64,000 bases of DNA from Achromobacter insolitus (GTDB lineage Bacteria; Pseudomonadota; Gammaproteobacteria; Burkholderiales; Burkholderiaceae_B), in assembly GCF_002209555.1 (NCBI RefSeq), contig NZ_NJIF01000003.1, forward strand, positions 62,001 through 126,000, read 5' to 3'. How positions within the stretch are numbered: the stretch's first letter is position 1; each line of letters starts with the position of its first letter. The notes below the pieces were generated by a model. The model did not search any database. It had not been told where the DNA came from and saw nothing but the letters and a program-made list of their open reading frames with translations. Positions 39,996-49,431 of this stretch are shown one piece after another. A program made the translations under genes and the position numbers.

Positions 39996-41573
39996 CTACT
40001 CCTGTTGTGAGCGGGAGGCAGGCGATTCCCGCGGAGGTGTCGGAGATGCGGGCGCAGGACCGGCATCCGGTTTGCCAAAAAGAAATGCCGTGGCGCGGTT
40101 GGTCCAGCCGAGCCAGTGGGCGGCCAGGGCCATGATGGCCAGGTCGACGATGGGCAGCGTGCCTACGTTCAGCCAGCGCTGCGCAAGCAGCACGATGTAC
40201 AGCACGATCAATGAAGACAGGACGATGGCCGCGGCCTTGCGCAACAGCAGAAGCGCAGCGATGCACAACTTGGAACCTAGCCAGCGTGCCAGCCACAAGC
40301 GGGCGGCACGATCACGCAGCAGGGCGGGCAGCCGGGCGGCCTTGGCTTTCCAACCGCCTTCGGCGTCCGCGCTTGGGGGCAGCGGCAGGGAAGGAGCGTC
40401 CGAAAAGAGCCGCCAGTCCGAGGGCGGGGAGAGCAGGCGGCCGCCCCATCTGGTATTGCCGCGCAACCATTGCGCCAGCCAGTGCAGGAAATGGGCCAGC
40501 ATGACAACGGGAATCCCGAGCAGCCAAAGGACGTTGGGTGGCCAGATTTCCCATTCGAGGGCGCGCTTGTAGTCGTTCTGGTAGGTCAACAGGTTGTCCA
40601 GTGCCATGGCATGCATGAACACACCGGGGATCGAGTCATGTACCGGCGACAGCACCGTATCGTTGAAGCCGCTCAGGGCGGCGCCGATCATGACGTAGCG
40701 GCCGGTGAGCATGTCGGCAAGGCGGGTGCTGTCGGCATCCGGGGCGCGCAGTTCGGACAGTGTGAGCGCCCGGGTGTATGGGCAGATGGGTTGCGCGGCG
40801 TCAGGGTCGCCCAACAGGGAGCGAAGATAGGACGGCAGCATTTCCATGTAGCCGCCGCGGGCCTGCCGGCACTCCATGCTGAATCGGCGTTGATCGAGGT
40901 TGTCGACGCCCCAGGTCAAGGCCATGGCTTCGTCGGTGCGCGCGATCGATACACCGGCCGCATCCTGGGCGATTGCAAGCGCCGCGCTGCGCGCGTGTTC
41001 TCCGGTCCAGAGCGGATAGCTCCATACCAGCCGGTCGACCTTGCTGGGGGTGTAGCGCACATCGACCATGGTGAAGCAGGGCGCTTCCCCGGCTGGCGAT
41101 TCCAGGCCGGAACGCAGGCGCAGATCCCCCACAATGTCGGGCAGCGCGGCCAGGAATACGGGAATGTCGGCATCGCGCAGTTCGCAAAGGGCGGCGGTCA
41201 GCTCCGGCAGTGTCGGATCGTCGCGCTCGCGGCCAAAGGTAATGTCCAGGAAGATGGCCTTGGGCCTATGGATCAGGCCAATATTGCGCAGCCAGCGCGC
41301 GTGCGTCCTGTAGGGCACCGGCCAGGCACCTTTCTGCTGGTCCAGTGAATCGTCGTCGATCAGGACGACGGTGGTGTCATTGCGATGGGCGATGTCGTAG
41401 TGGCCGCCGACGAGGCGGGCCTGGAGCCGGGCCGCGGCGTAGGTCAGCAGGTCGGAGCTGGGCGTGAGCCTGGGCGTGGCCCACAGCATCACGATCGCCA
41501 CGATGGCCGCCACGATCAGGGAGCGGCCGTAGGAAAGCTCGACTTTTTCGGAGGAATGGTTCGCGTCTGCCAC
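39996..41573 (-). CDS. Stand-alone CHASE2-domain membrane protein
   Basis: 525 residues from a GTG at 41573; a TTG at 41651 is possible but is in the promoter-like AT-rich zone. One N-terminal helix (SLIVAAIVAIVMLWA) leads into a large periplasmic CHASE2 domain (about 50-370; VVLIDDDSL, FLDITFGRERDDP, VMIGAALSGFNDTVLSPV). Then come three or four helices (about 390-410 and 445-500, VLWLLGIPVVMLAHFLHW). No kinase, cyclase or GGDEF output follows, although CHASE2 usually feeds such domains. It is the first gene of the trio with the SH3-like protein and the M48 lipoprotein. Confidence 0.9.
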   Translation of the reverse strand: MADANHSSEKVELSYGRSLIVAAIVAIVMLWATPRLTPSSDLLTYAAARLQARLVGGHYDIAHRNDTTVVLIDDDSLDQQKGAWPVPYRTHARWLRNIGLIHRPKAIFLDITFGRERDDPTLPELTAALCELRDADIPVFLAALPDIVGDLRLRSGLESPAGEAPCFTMVDVRYTPSKVDRLVWSYPLWTGEHARSAALAIAQDAAGVSIARTDEAMALTWGVDNLDQRRFSMECRQARGGYMEMLPSYLRSLLGDPDAAQPICPYTRALTLSELRAPDADSTRLADMLTGRYVMIGAALSGFNDTVLSPVHDSIPGVFMHAMALDNLLTYQNDYKRALEWEIWPPNVLWLLGIPVVMLAHFLHWLAQWLRGNTRWGGRLLSPPSDWRLFSDAPSLPLPPSADAEGGWKAKAARLPALLRDRAARLWLARWLGSKLCIAALLLLRKAAAIVLSSLIVLYIVLLAQRWLNVGTLPIVDLAIMALAAHWLGWTNRATAFLFGKPDAGPAPASPTPPRESPASRSQQE

Positions 41574-41727
41574 GAAGCGGGGGATAGTGGATTGCAACCG
41601 CCTTGCCGGCTTGGCGGACAGAGGCGCTGAGTAGCCGCAATAGTACCCCAATTAATACAAATATTTACGTTCTGACATTAAATGCCATTTCGTATTTCCA
41701 GATGCTTCAGCCGCCATTGGGCCTCGA

Positions 41728-41758
41728 TTGGATGGGAAACATGGATGCTTGGTACACT
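41728..41758 (+). promoter_or_regulatory. Candidate promoter of the ABC-F gene
   Basis: TTGGAT (41728-41733), 19-base spacer, TACACT (41753-41758), about 50 bases before the GTG start. Spacer is long, so this is tentative. Confidence 0.35.
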
Positions 41759-41808
41759 ATCGGGTTTCTCCGCATGCGTCCCCGGACGCCCAAAGACTCA
41801 AACATACC

Positions 41809-43413
41809 GTGATCTCCACTGCCAATCTCACCATCCAGTTCGGCCCGAAACCCCTTTTCGAGAACGTCAGCGTCAAGTTCGGGGAAGGCAACCGCTACGG
41901 GCTGATCGGGGCCAACGGTTCCGGCAAGTCGACTTTCATGAAGATCATCGGCGGCGACCTGGAGCCCTCCGCGGGCAACGTGTCGCTGGAGCCGGGCGTG
42001 CGCCTGGGCAAACTGCGCCAGGACCAATTCGCATTCGAGGACAAGCGCGTGCTGGACGTGGTCATGATGGGCCATACCGAGATGTGGGCCGCCATGTCCG
42101 AGCGCGACGCCATCTACGCGAACCCGGAAGCGACCGAAGACGACTACATGCGCGCGGCCGACCTGGAAGCCAAGTTTGCCGAGTACGACGGCTACACCGC
42201 CGAGGCGCGGGCCGGCGAACTGCTGCTGGGCCTGGAAATCGCGGTCGACCAGCACAACCTGCCCATGCGCGAAGTGGCGCCGGGCTGGAAGCTGCGCGTG
42301 CTGCTGGCGCAAGCCCTGTTCTCGAATCCTGACGTGCTGTTGCTGGACGAACCGACCAACAACCTGGACATCAACACCATCCGCTGGCTGGAAAACGTGC
42401 TCAACAGCTACCAGAGCACGATGATCATCATCAGCCACGACCGTCACTTCCTGAACCAGGTGTGCACGCACATGGCGGACGTGGATTACGGTGAGATCCG
42501 TATCTACCCGGGCAACTACGACGACTACATGCTGGCCTCCACCCAGGCGCGTGAACGCCTGGTCGCCAACAACGCCAAAGCCAAGGAACGCGTCGCCGAA
42601 CTGCAGGACTTCGTGCGCCGCTTTGCCGCCAACAAGTCCAAGTCTCGCCAGGCCACCTCGCGCCTGAAGCAGATCGACCGCATCAAGGCCGACCAGGTCG
42701 TGGTCAAGCCCTCGTCGCGCCAGAACCCGTACATCCGCTTCGAGCAAAACAAGGTCATGCACCGCCTGGCGGTCACCGTCGAGAACCTGTCCAAGGCCTA
42801 CGACGCGCCCGTCATCCGCAAATTCTCGGCCATGGTCGACGCCGGCGAGAAAATCGCCATCATCGGCGCCAATGGTGTGGGTAAGACGACGTTGCTGCGC
42901 CTGCTGGCCACCGACCTGCAACCGGATTCGGGCGAAGTGAAATGGTCCGAAAACGCCGACCTGGGCTACATGGCCCAGGACGTGTCGGACCAGTTCCTGC
43001 AGACCGACATCAATCTGCTGGACTGGATGGGCGAGCATCGCCAGCCGGGCGATGACGATCAATCCATCCGCTCGGTGCTGGGCCGCCTGCTGTTCTCGGC
43101 GGACGACCTGCCCAAGGCGCCCAAGGTGCTGTCCGGCGGCGAAAAGAACCGCATGACCTTCGGCCGCCTGATGCTGGGCCGGCACAACGTCATGCTGCTC
43201 GACGAGCCCACCAACCACCTGGACATGGAATCGATCGAATCGCTGCAGTTCGCGCTGGAAAAGTACGAAGGCACGCTGGTGTTCGTATCGCACGACCGCG
43301 AGTTCGTGTCCGGCCTGGCCACGCGCGTGATCGAGATCCTGCCTTCGGGCGAGATCGTCGACTACCGCGGCGGCTACGAAGACTACCTGACCTCGCGCGG
43401 CATCGACGGCTGA
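41809..43413 (+). CDS. ybiT: ABC-F-family ATPase (YbiT type)
   Basis: 534 residues from GTG 41809, which fits YbiT (about 530) and the family start [12 protein letters not shown]. Two ABC domains: Walker [10 protein letters not shown] and GANGVGKTT, signatures [11 protein letters not shown] (degenerate, typical for this group) and LSGGEKNRM, Walker B pairs [11 protein letters not shown] and [11 protein letters not shown] linker of about 80 charged residues lies between them. No membrane segment, so it acts on ribosomes rather than as a transporter. A strong terminator follows. Confidence 0.94.
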   Translation: MISTANLTIQFGPKPLFENVSVKFGEGNRYGLIGANGSGKSTFMKIIGGDLEPSAGNVSLEPGVRLGKLRQDQFAFEDKRVLDVVMMGHTEMWAAMSERDAIYANPEATEDDYMRAADLEAKFAEYDGYTAEARAGELLLGLEIAVDQHNLPMREVAPGWKLRVLLAQALFSNPDVLLLDEPTNNLDINTIRWLENVLNSYQSTMIIISHDRHFLNQVCTHMADVDYGEIRIYPGNYDDYMLASTQARERLVANNAKAKERVAELQDFVRRFAANKSKSRQATSRLKQIDRIKADQVVVKPSSRQNPYIRFEQNKVMHRLAVTVENLSKAYDAPVIRKFSAMVDAGEKIAIIGANGVGKTTLLRLLATDLQPDSGEVKWSENADLGYMAQDVSDQFLQTDINLLDWMGEHRQPGDDDQSIRSVLGRLLFSADDLPKAPKVLSGGEKNRMTFGRLMLGRHNVMLLDEPTNHLDMESIESLQFALEKYEGTLVFVSHDREFVSGLATRVIEILPSGEIVDYRGGYEDYLTSRGIDG

Positions 43414-43434
43414 GGCTGCCCGGTTCCCAAGAAC

Positions 43435-43461
43435 GGCGCACCCATGGGTGCGCCTTTTTTT
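43435..43461 (+). terminator. Rho-independent terminator after the ABC-F gene
   Basis: A perfect palindrome at 43435-43454 (GGCGCACCC / GGGTGCGCC arms with a tiny loop) runs into seven Ts. Confidence 0.92.
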
Positions 43462-43569
43462 GGCGCGTTGGCGCGGGCAGGTGGCCGCGTTCAGCCCACT
43501 GCAATCTTGCCGCGCTATTATCCGGGTAAACCCTGGTTTCAGTCCGGCCGGGCATCTATTCCGCTTCCC

Positions 43570-44799
43570 ATGTCCCCCACATCGCATACCGCGCCCGATG
43601 GCGCGCGCATCGGCACGTTCACGCTGACGTTCCGGATCGTATCCATCGCCTTCTTCACCTTCATCTGCTATCTGGCCATAGGCCTGCCTCTGGCCGTCCT
43701 ACCCGGTTATGTACACGACAAACTGGGCTATGGCTCCGTGCTGGCGGGCTTGGCGATCAGCGTGCAGTACGCCGCCACGCTGCTCAGCCGCTCGCATGCG
43801 GGACGCATGGCCGATACCGTGGGGCCGAAGCAGACGGTCGTGATCGGCATGGCGGCCTGCGCGGCAAGCGGGGTGTTTCTGCTGCTGGCCTATGCGTTCG
43901 AGCGCAGCGCCTGGTTGAGTCTGGGCGCCATCATCGTCAGCCGACTTGCCTTGGGATTTGGCGAAAGCTGGGTGGGCACGGGGTCGGCGACGTGGGCCAT
44001 TGCAAGGGTGGGGCCGCTGCACACGGCGCGGGTGATTTCCTGGAACGGCATCTGCACCTACGGCGGGCTGGCATTGGGCGCTCCGCTCGGGGTGTACCTG
44101 GAGACCGAATGGAGCATGGGCGCACTGGGCGGGGCAGTCCTGTTGCTGGGGCTGGCTGGCCTGGGGTTGGCGGCGTGGCGTGCGGCGGTAGCCATTGTTG
44201 GCGGTCACCGGATGGCGTTCAAGAGCGTGGTGCTGCGAGTGTTTCCCCATGGCATGGCCTTGGGCCTGGGATCGGTGGGGTTCGGCACGCTGGCGGCGTT
44301 CGTGGCGCTGTATTACGCCAGTTCCTCCTGGGAGGGGGCGGCGCATGCGCTCAGCGCATTCGGCTGCGCCTTCATCGGCGTGCGCCTGCTGTTCGCGGGT
44401 ACGATCACCCGCTACGGCGGGTTCCGGGTGGCGCAGGTTTCTTTCCTCGTCGAAGCCGCCGGATTGCTGTTGCTGTGGCTGGCGCCAAACCCCGGCGCCG
44501 CCTTGCTGGGCGCCGCGCTCACGGGCTGCGGTTTCGCGCTGGTATTTCCGGCTATCGGGGTCGAGGCCGTGGCCCGTGTGCCGGCGGGCAGCCGTGGGGC
44601 CGCGCTCGGGGCGTATTCTGCCTTCCTGGACCTGGCGCTGGGCGTTACCGGACCCATCGCCGGCTATATCTCGGGTGGTTTCGGCTACCCCGCGATCTTC
44701 CTGGCCGCGGCCATGTCGGTACTGGTCGGGGGCGCGATTGCTTTCGGGCTGCAGCGCCATGCCGTGCGCCAGGCCGCGGCAAGCGCGCCGCAGGATTGA
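43570..44799 (+). CDS. MFS transporter (YhhS/YfcJ-like)
   Basis: 409 residues from ATG 43570; the in-frame extension back to 43444 overlaps the terminator and is not real. Twelve hydrophobic helices, with the MFS inter-helix motif GRMADTVGPKQTV between helices 2 and 3 and a repeat VEAVARVPAGSRGAALG in the second half. Drug/metabolite efflux is typical of the group. It stands alone, followed by an AT-rich intergenic stretch. Substrate unknown. Confidence 0.92.
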   Translation: MSPTSHTAPDGARIGTFTLTFRIVSIAFFTFICYLAIGLPLAVLPGYVHDKLGYGSVLAGLAISVQYAATLLSRSHAGRMADTVGPKQTVVIGMAACAASGVFLLLAYAFERSAWLSLGAIIVSRLALGFGESWVGTGSATWAIARVGPLHTARVISWNGICTYGGLALGAPLGVYLETEWSMGALGGAVLLLGLAGLGLAAWRAAVAIVGGHRMAFKSVVLRVFPHGMALGLGSVGFGTLAAFVALYYASSSWEGAAHALSAFGCAFIGVRLLFAGTITRYGGFRVAQVSFLVEAAGLLLLWLAPNPGAALLGAALTGCGFALVFPAIGVEAVARVPAGSRGAALGAYSAFLDLALGVTGPIAGYISGGFGYPAIFLAAAMSVLVGGAIAFGLQRHAVRQAAASAPQD

Positions 44800-44841
44800 G
44801 CTTTATTACGAAAAGAAGTTAAGACATTCAATATTGATAGT

Positions 44842-44869
44842 TTGGATTCATATAACGAATTGTTAGATT
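44842..44869 (+). promoter_or_regulatory. Candidate promoter and operator of the sulfonate-type ABC operon
   Basis: TTGGAT (44842-44847), 16-base spacer, TAGATT (44864-44869). TAAC-GAATT-GTTA (44853-44865) forms a small dyad across the spacer, as in CysB/Cbl-type control regions. The region is clearly AT-rich compared with its neighbours. Confidence 0.4.
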
Positions 44870-44903
44870 TGAGGCTCACTTTCGGCCCGCCACGATTCGT
44901 CCC

Positions 44904-45674
44904 ATGAACCTTACCTTCGACCATGTCCACAAGCACTTCGGCGAACTGCCCGTGGTGGACGGCTTTACCAGCGAAATCAAGACCGGCGAACTGGTCGCCC
45001 TGGTCGGGCCGTCGGGTTGCGGCAAGTCCACGTTGCTGCATCTGGCCGCCGGCCTGGAAAAGCCCACGCAGGGTAGCGTGCTGGCCGATGGCAAGGCGGT
45101 CGCAGGCCCCCATCCCAGCCGCACGCTGGTGTTCCAGGAACATGCGCTGTATCCCTGGCTGACGCTGGAGGACAACGTGGCGCTGGCGCTGGAGTTCCAG
45201 AACACGCCCAAGCCTCGTGCGCGCGAAGCTGCTCGCCAGTGGCTGGCGCGCGTCAGCCTGGCCGGCTTCGAGCACTATTACCCCCATCAGGTCTCGGGCG
45301 GCATGCGGCAGCGCGCCGCGCTGGCGCGTGCCTTCATCGCGCAACCCCAGACCATGCTGATGGACGAGCCGTTCGGCGCGCTGGACGCCCTGACTCGCCT
45401 GAGCCTGCAGGATGTGCTGCGCCAACTGATCGCCCAGGAAAAACCCACTGTCCTGCTCGTGACCCACGACGTGGACGAAGCCCTGTTCCTGGCCGACCGC
45501 ATCATCGTCTTCAGCCCGCGCCCGGCTCGCGTGCTGCGCGAGTTCAACCTGGCGCACCGCGAGAAGACCCACGACCTCTCCAGCCTGGCCGACGAAAAGC
45601 GCGAGATCCTGCGCCTGTTGGGCATCGCGGTGGATGGTTCGGGCGAACACGCCGACCTGGCCCTGGCGGCCTGA
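44904..45674 (+). CDS. ABC importer ATP-binding protein (SsuB/TauB/NrtD class)
   Basis: 256 residues. Walker A GPSGCGKST (about 36-44), Q-loop FQEHALYPWLTL, signature VSGGMRQRAALARAF, Walker B MLMDEPFGALD, and the H-loop in LVTHDVDEALFLADR. First gene of an ATPase, binding protein, permease operon (nitrate/sulfonate/taurine type). It powers import of an organic sulfonate or similar anion. The 70-base gap to the binding protein gene is ordinary for such operons. Confidence 0.95.
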   Translation: MNLTFDHVHKHFGELPVVDGFTSEIKTGELVALVGPSGCGKSTLLHLAAGLEKPTQGSVLADGKAVAGPHPSRTLVFQEHALYPWLTLEDNVALALEFQNTPKPRAREAARQWLARVSLAGFEHYYPHQVSGGMRQRAALARAFIAQPQTMLMDEPFGALDALTRLSLQDVLRQLIAQEKPTVLLVTHDVDEALFLADRIIVFSPRPARVLREFNLAHREKTHDLSSLADEKREILRLLGIAVDGSGEHADLALAA

Positions 45675-45743
45675 AACCGATCTGGATTCTTGCTGGCGGC
45701 GCATGCGCGCCGGCCAGTCCTGCATACCCCTGGAGCACTTCCC

Positions 45744-46742
45744 ATGAAATTGAAGCAATGGCTGTCCCTGCCGCTGGCCGCGGCGCTGCTGGCGGCGGCC
45801 CCCGCCATGGCCGCCGAGAAATTCCGCGTGGGCTATCTGCGCGTGATGGATGACGCGCAAGCCATCGTGGCGCAAGAGGGCGGTTACTACAAAAAGGCGG
45901 GCCTGGATTCCGAGCTGATCGAGTTCAAATCCGGCACCGACCTGATCAAGGCCATCGTCGGCGGCCAGCTGGATATCGGAGTGCTGGGCTTCACCAACGC
46001 CGTGGCCTGGGCCTCCAAGGGCGCGGACCTGAAAGTGGTGGGCGGCGCGCAGCAGGGCTACCACTCGCTGATCGTGCGCGACGATTCCGGCATCAAGGAC
46101 ATCGCTGGCCTGAAGGGCAAGACCTTGGCTTCGCAAGCCGAAGGCAGCACTGCCGACGTGGTGCTCAAGGGCGTCGTGCTCAAGCAGGGCAATCTGGGCG
46201 CCGACGATGTCAACGTCATGGGCGTGAGCCCGGCCGTGGCCGTGCAGTCGCTGGTGGGCAAGCGCGTGGACGCGGCTTTCCTGTTCGAACCCTACGACCG
46301 CATTGCGCAACTGGTGGCGCCGGTCAAGCAGATCTATGAAGTGGGCCAGGCCTGGCCGTTCCCGTGCATGGTGGTGATTACCTCCGGTGAAACGCTGGCC
46401 AAGCGCAAGGACGACGTCTGGAAGGCGCTGGATGCGCAGAACCAGGCCATCGAGCTGCTGCAGAAGGAACCGGCGCAGGCCTCCAAACTTATCGCGTCCT
46501 ACTTCATCGCCGAGCCCACGCTGAAGACGCTGACGCGTGGCGAGCTGCCGCGCGAGACCGTCATTGCCGAAGCCATCGGCACGCAGGTCTTCACTCCCAA
46601 GCTGACCGACAAAGACACCCGCCGCATGCAGGAAATCGCCGACATCCTGCAGGCCCAGGGTTCGCTGAAGACGCGCGACGGCAAGCCGTATGACGTCTCC
46701 AGCATCGTCGACCTGTCCTGGCAAGAGGCTCGCAAACTTTGA
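45744..46742 (+). CDS. Periplasmic binding protein, sulfonate/nitrate/taurine type
   Basis: 332 residues from ATG 45744. Signal peptide 1-24 (LPLAAALLAAAPAMAAEKFR). Mature NMT1/SsuA fold with GYLRVMDDAQAIVAQEGGYY, GQLDIGVLGFTNAVAWASKG and AAFLFEPYDRIAQL. It delivers the ligand to the permease that starts inside its stop codon. Aliphatic sulfonates or related anions are likely; no diagnostic residue settles it. Confidence 0.94.
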   Translation: MKLKQWLSLPLAAALLAAAPAMAAEKFRVGYLRVMDDAQAIVAQEGGYYKKAGLDSELIEFKSGTDLIKAIVGGQLDIGVLGFTNAVAWASKGADLKVVGGAQQGYHSLIVRDDSGIKDIAGLKGKTLASQAEGSTADVVLKGVVLKQGNLGADDVNVMGVSPAVAVQSLVGKRVDAAFLFEPYDRIAQLVAPVKQIYEVGQAWPFPCMVVITSGETLAKRKDDVWKALDAQNQAIELLQKEPAQASKLIASYFIAEPTLKTLTRGELPRETVIAEAIGTQVFTPKLTDKDTRRMQEIADILQAQGSLKTRDGKPYDVSSIVDLSWQEARKL

Positions 46743-47512
46743 GCGCATCTACCCGAGTCACCGGCGCCCGCAAGCATTTCGCGGGCGTTCTGGGCGTGTT
46801 GTTCATCCTGGCGCTATGGCAACTGGCGGCGCTGGCCTTGCCGGACTTCCTGATGCCGGGCGTGCCCGCCGTGGTCGAGCGGCTGCTCGAAGACCTGGGC
46901 AAGCAGTCCTTTCATCAAAGCCTGCTGGGTACCTTGGGGCGGCTGGGCGCGGGCTACGGACTGGCGCTGGCAGCCGGCATCGGCTTCGGGCTGGTGGCGG
47001 CGGTGCTGTTCTTCTTCCGCGAAGTCCTGCGCAGCGCCATTGTCATCCTGCAATCGATCCCATCGATAGCCTGGGTGCCGCTGTTCTTGATCGTGATGGG
47101 CTTTGGCAATACGCCCATCATCGTGGTGGTCGCCCTGTCGGCGTTCTTCCCGGCCGCGCTCAGCGTGATGAACGCTACGGAATCCGTGCAGCGCGTGCAC
47201 GTGTCGGCGGCGCGCGTCATGGGCGCCACGCGTTGGGGCCTGGTCAAGCGGGTCTATCTGCCGGCGGTCATGCCCGAACTCATCACCGGTGCGCAGCTGG
47301 CGTTCGGCAATGCCTGGCGCGCGCTGATCTCGGCGGAAATGCTGATCGGCTTTGGCAAGGGCCTGGGCCGCTCGCTGGCCTATTCGGGCGAGATTGCCGA
47401 CATGACCGGCGTTATGACCAACATCCTGGTCATCGCCGTATTGGCTGCGCTGATCGACCAGTTCGTGCTCGAAAACCTCAAGCACCGCCTGCTGCGCTAT
47501 CAGTACGTCTGA
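46739..47512 (+). CDS. ABC importer permease (SsuC/TauC class)
   Basis: 257 residues starting at TTG 46739, within the TGA of the binding-protein gene; the next in-frame ATG would remove helices, so TTG is preferred. Six helices and the EAA loop ATRWGLVKRVYLPAVMPEL (about residue 165), characteristic of sulfonate/taurine permeases. The overlap of TTG with the stop probably makes it translationally coupled and moderately expressed. Confidence 0.93.
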   Translation: MSASTRVTGARKHFAGVLGVLFILALWQLAALALPDFLMPGVPAVVERLLEDLGKQSFHQSLLGTLGRLGAGYGLALAAGIGFGLVAAVLFFFREVLRSAIVILQSIPSIAWVPLFLIVMGFGNTPIIVVVALSAFFPAALSVMNATESVQRVHVSAARVMGATRWGLVKRVYLPAVMPELITGAQLAFGNAWRALISAEMLIGFGKGLGRSLAYSGEIADMTGVMTNILVIAVLAALIDQFVLENLKHRLLRYQYV

Positions 47513-47530
47513 GTAATTCCGGAGTCCAGC

Positions 47531-48337
47531 ATGAACGGCCGCATTCGTCTTTTCGTCCTCGGCGCCTGCCTGGCGGCCGCGGGCTTGGCGCAGGCGCAGC
47601 CTGACGCCTTTGCGGCGGCGCGCGAGCGCGGGGAGCTGGTGGTGGGCGTGCCTTACCTGGCGCCGCCGCCCGCGGCCGGCGCCAAGATCCGCACGCCGGA
47701 CGGCCTGGATGCCGCCATGAGCGATAGGCTGGGACAAAGCCTGGGCTTGCCGGTGCGCTTGCGGCAGGTGTCCCCCGGAGAGGCCGCCAGCGCATTGGCG
47801 GCGGGCCAGGTGGACGTGGTGCTGGCAGACGGGGTTGGCCCGCAGCCGGAATCGGTCGCGGCGCAGCCTACTGGCTACGGCGCGCGGCCCAAGGCCGTGA
47901 TTCGCAGCGACACCAAACTGCGCCGTCCCGCCGACGTGCGGGGGCGCAGCGTCTGCATGGCCGAGGCCGCAACGGCTTCCAAGGCCCTGGCCGAGAGCTG
48001 GGGCGCGGTGGTGCGTACCTACCGCGTGCCGTCCGACGCGTTGGTCGCCGTGCGCGAAGGCAGCTGCGACGTCGGGTTGGTGGACGACGCGGTATGGGAG
48101 CCGCTGGTGCGTTTTCCGGAATGGAAGAAATTCTCTTCAACGCTGACCGCCGACGGCACCCGGCGTGAACGTGTGTGGCTGCTGCCCGCGGCCGACTCTG
48201 CCAGCCGCAGCTGGCTGGGCCAGGAGATGCGCGCCTGGGATCGTGCCGGCGCCTGGAAGGCGATGACAGCGAAGTGGGCACGCGACGTGGCCTTCGACGT
48301 CTATCTGGATCAGGAAGTGCCCGATTGCCACGGCTAG
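47531..48337 (+). CDS. Additional periplasmic binding protein (SBP family 3-like)
   Basis: 268 residues with a signal peptide (LGACLAAAGLAQAQPD, cut near 22). The family 3 core is recognisable (ELVVGVPYLAPPPAAG, GQVDVVLADGVG), with two cysteines in the mature part (SVCMAEAA, GSCDVGLVDD) that may pair. It follows the permease by 18 bases, so it is the fourth gene of the ABC operon, but belongs to another binding-protein family than the one at 45744. It may widen ligand range or serve a sensor role. Confidence 0.88.
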   Translation: MNGRIRLFVLGACLAAAGLAQAQPDAFAAARERGELVVGVPYLAPPPAAGAKIRTPDGLDAAMSDRLGQSLGLPVRLRQVSPGEAASALAAGQVDVVLADGVGPQPESVAAQPTGYGARPKAVIRSDTKLRRPADVRGRSVCMAEAATASKALAESWGAVVRTYRVPSDALVAVREGSCDVGLVDDAVWEPLVRFPEWKKFSSTLTADGTRRERVWLLPAADSASRSWLGQEMRAWDRAGAWKAMTAKWARDVAFDVYLDQEVPDCHG

Positions 48338-48343
48338 GGCACA

Positions 48344-48349
48344 TACAAT
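48344..48349 (+). promoter_or_regulatory. -10 box TACAAT for near-leaderless yigZ
   Basis: TACAAT ends eight bases before ATG 48357, so the transcript would begin at or next to that codon. The in-frame ATG 48348 overlaps the box itself. Confidence 0.4.
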
Positions 48350-48356
48350 GCCGGTC

Positions 48357-48944
48357 ATGACCCACACCTTGACCGCCCCTTGCACATACCAGGAAGACAT
48401 CAAGAAAAGCCGCTTCGTCGCGCATGCGGCGCCGGTCTCCAGCGTGGATGAAGCCATGCGCTTCTTTGCCCAGCATAGTGATCCGGAAGCGACCCACAAC
48501 TGCTGGGCCTATCGCATCGGCCAGGAATACAGGTTCAATGACGACGGCGAACCCGGCGGCACGGCGGGCCGTCCCATCCTGCAAGCCATCGAAGGCCAGG
48601 ACATGGATCGGGTGGCGGTGCTGGTGGTGCGCTGGTACGGGGGTATCAAGCTCGGCGCAGGCGGACTAGTGCGCGCCTACGGCGGCTGCGCCGCGAATTG
48701 TCTGCGGCTGGCAGAGCGGACCGAAATCGTGGATCTCGCGACCGTGGCGTGTGCTTGCGGTTTTGGCGAGCTGGCGCTCTTGAAATCGCGCCTGGCTCAG
48801 GCGGGCGCGGCAATTCTGCAGGAAGATTTCAACGAAGAGGGCGTCGCGCTGCGCTTCACGGTGCCGCGCGCGGCGGTGGCGGACCTGGAAGTGACGGCGG
48901 CCAACATTACCCGCGGCCGCGCCGCCTGGGAAGTGGAGTCCTGA
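48357..48944 (+). CDS. yigZ: YigZ/IMPACT-family protein
   Basis: 195 residues from ATG 48357 (alternative ATG 48348). Family motifs are THNCWAYRIGQEYRFNDDGEP (in part), GTAGRPILQAIEG and VVRWYGGIKLGAGGL. The N-terminal UPF0029 domain and the short C-terminal EF-G-like domain are in normal order. Relatives bind translation factors or ribosomes; the bacterial role is not settled. It is cytoplasmic and stands alone. Confidence 0.94.
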   Translation: MTHTLTAPCTYQEDIKKSRFVAHAAPVSSVDEAMRFFAQHSDPEATHNCWAYRIGQEYRFNDDGEPGGTAGRPILQAIEGQDMDRVAVLVVRWYGGIKLGAGGLVRAYGGCAANCLRLAERTEIVDLATVACACGFGELALLKSRLAQAGAAILQEDFNEEGVALRFTVPRAAVADLEVTAANITRGRAAWEVES

Positions 48945-49056
48945 TCCGCGCTGCCGCGCGGCTCGGATATGCGGCGCAGGCGGGCTGAGGCGGCGCGAGA
49001 GTCGCCGGGCGAGGCCCGGTCTTCAGCGCGCGCCGCCCGTCATCGGGCATTCGCGC

Positions 49057-49431
49057 TCAGGCGTCCTGCCCATTCTGGGCAGCGGCGATTTCCTGGTGGA
49101 CCTTTTCCATATCCACTTCCTTGATCTTGGTCAGCAGCTCGTTGAGCTGGCCGCCGGACAAGGCGCCCGGTTGCGAGAACAGCAGGACCTTCTCGCGGAA
49201 GACCATCAGGGTCGGGATAGAGCGGATGCCCAACGCGCCGGCCAGTTCCTGTTCCACATCGGTGTTGACCTTGGCGAAAGTGACATCGGGATGCTCGGTC
49301 GCAGCCTGCTCGAAAACCGGCGCAAACCCGCGGCACGGGCCGCACCAGGGCGCCCAGAAATCGACGATCAGGGTGCCGTCGGGAGTAATCGCTTCCTGGA
49401 AGCTGTCTTTGGTGAGTTCAACAATACTCAT
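49057..49431 (-). CDS. Thioredoxin-like protein
   Basis: 124 residues. Active site WCGPC (FWAPWCGPCRGFAP, residues 26-39) is intact, and the cis-proline region IRSIPTLMVFR follows. No signal peptide, so it is a cytoplasmic disulfide reductase. The C-terminal helix tail (about 105-124) extends beyond minimal thioredoxin, so it is likely a secondary thioredoxin rather than the main TrxA. No neighbouring redox gene is coupled. Confidence 0.94.
   Translation of the reverse strand: MSIVELTKDSFQEAITPDGTLIVDFWAPWCGPCRGFAPVFEQAATEHPDVTFAKVNTDVEQELAGALGIRSIPTLMVFREKVLLFSQPGALSGGQLNELLTKIKEVDMEKVHQEIAAAQNGQDA

Noticed and set aside
43435..43454. Perfect 20-base palindrome after the ABC-F gene
   Set aside because: Followed by seven Ts just after a stop codon, so it is a normal terminator rather than a special site.
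44800..44903. Horizontal island border in the AT-rich stretch before the sulfonate-type ABC operon
   Set aside because: Only about 100 bases are AT-rich and the genes on both sides have normal composition, so a promoter region is the simpler reading.
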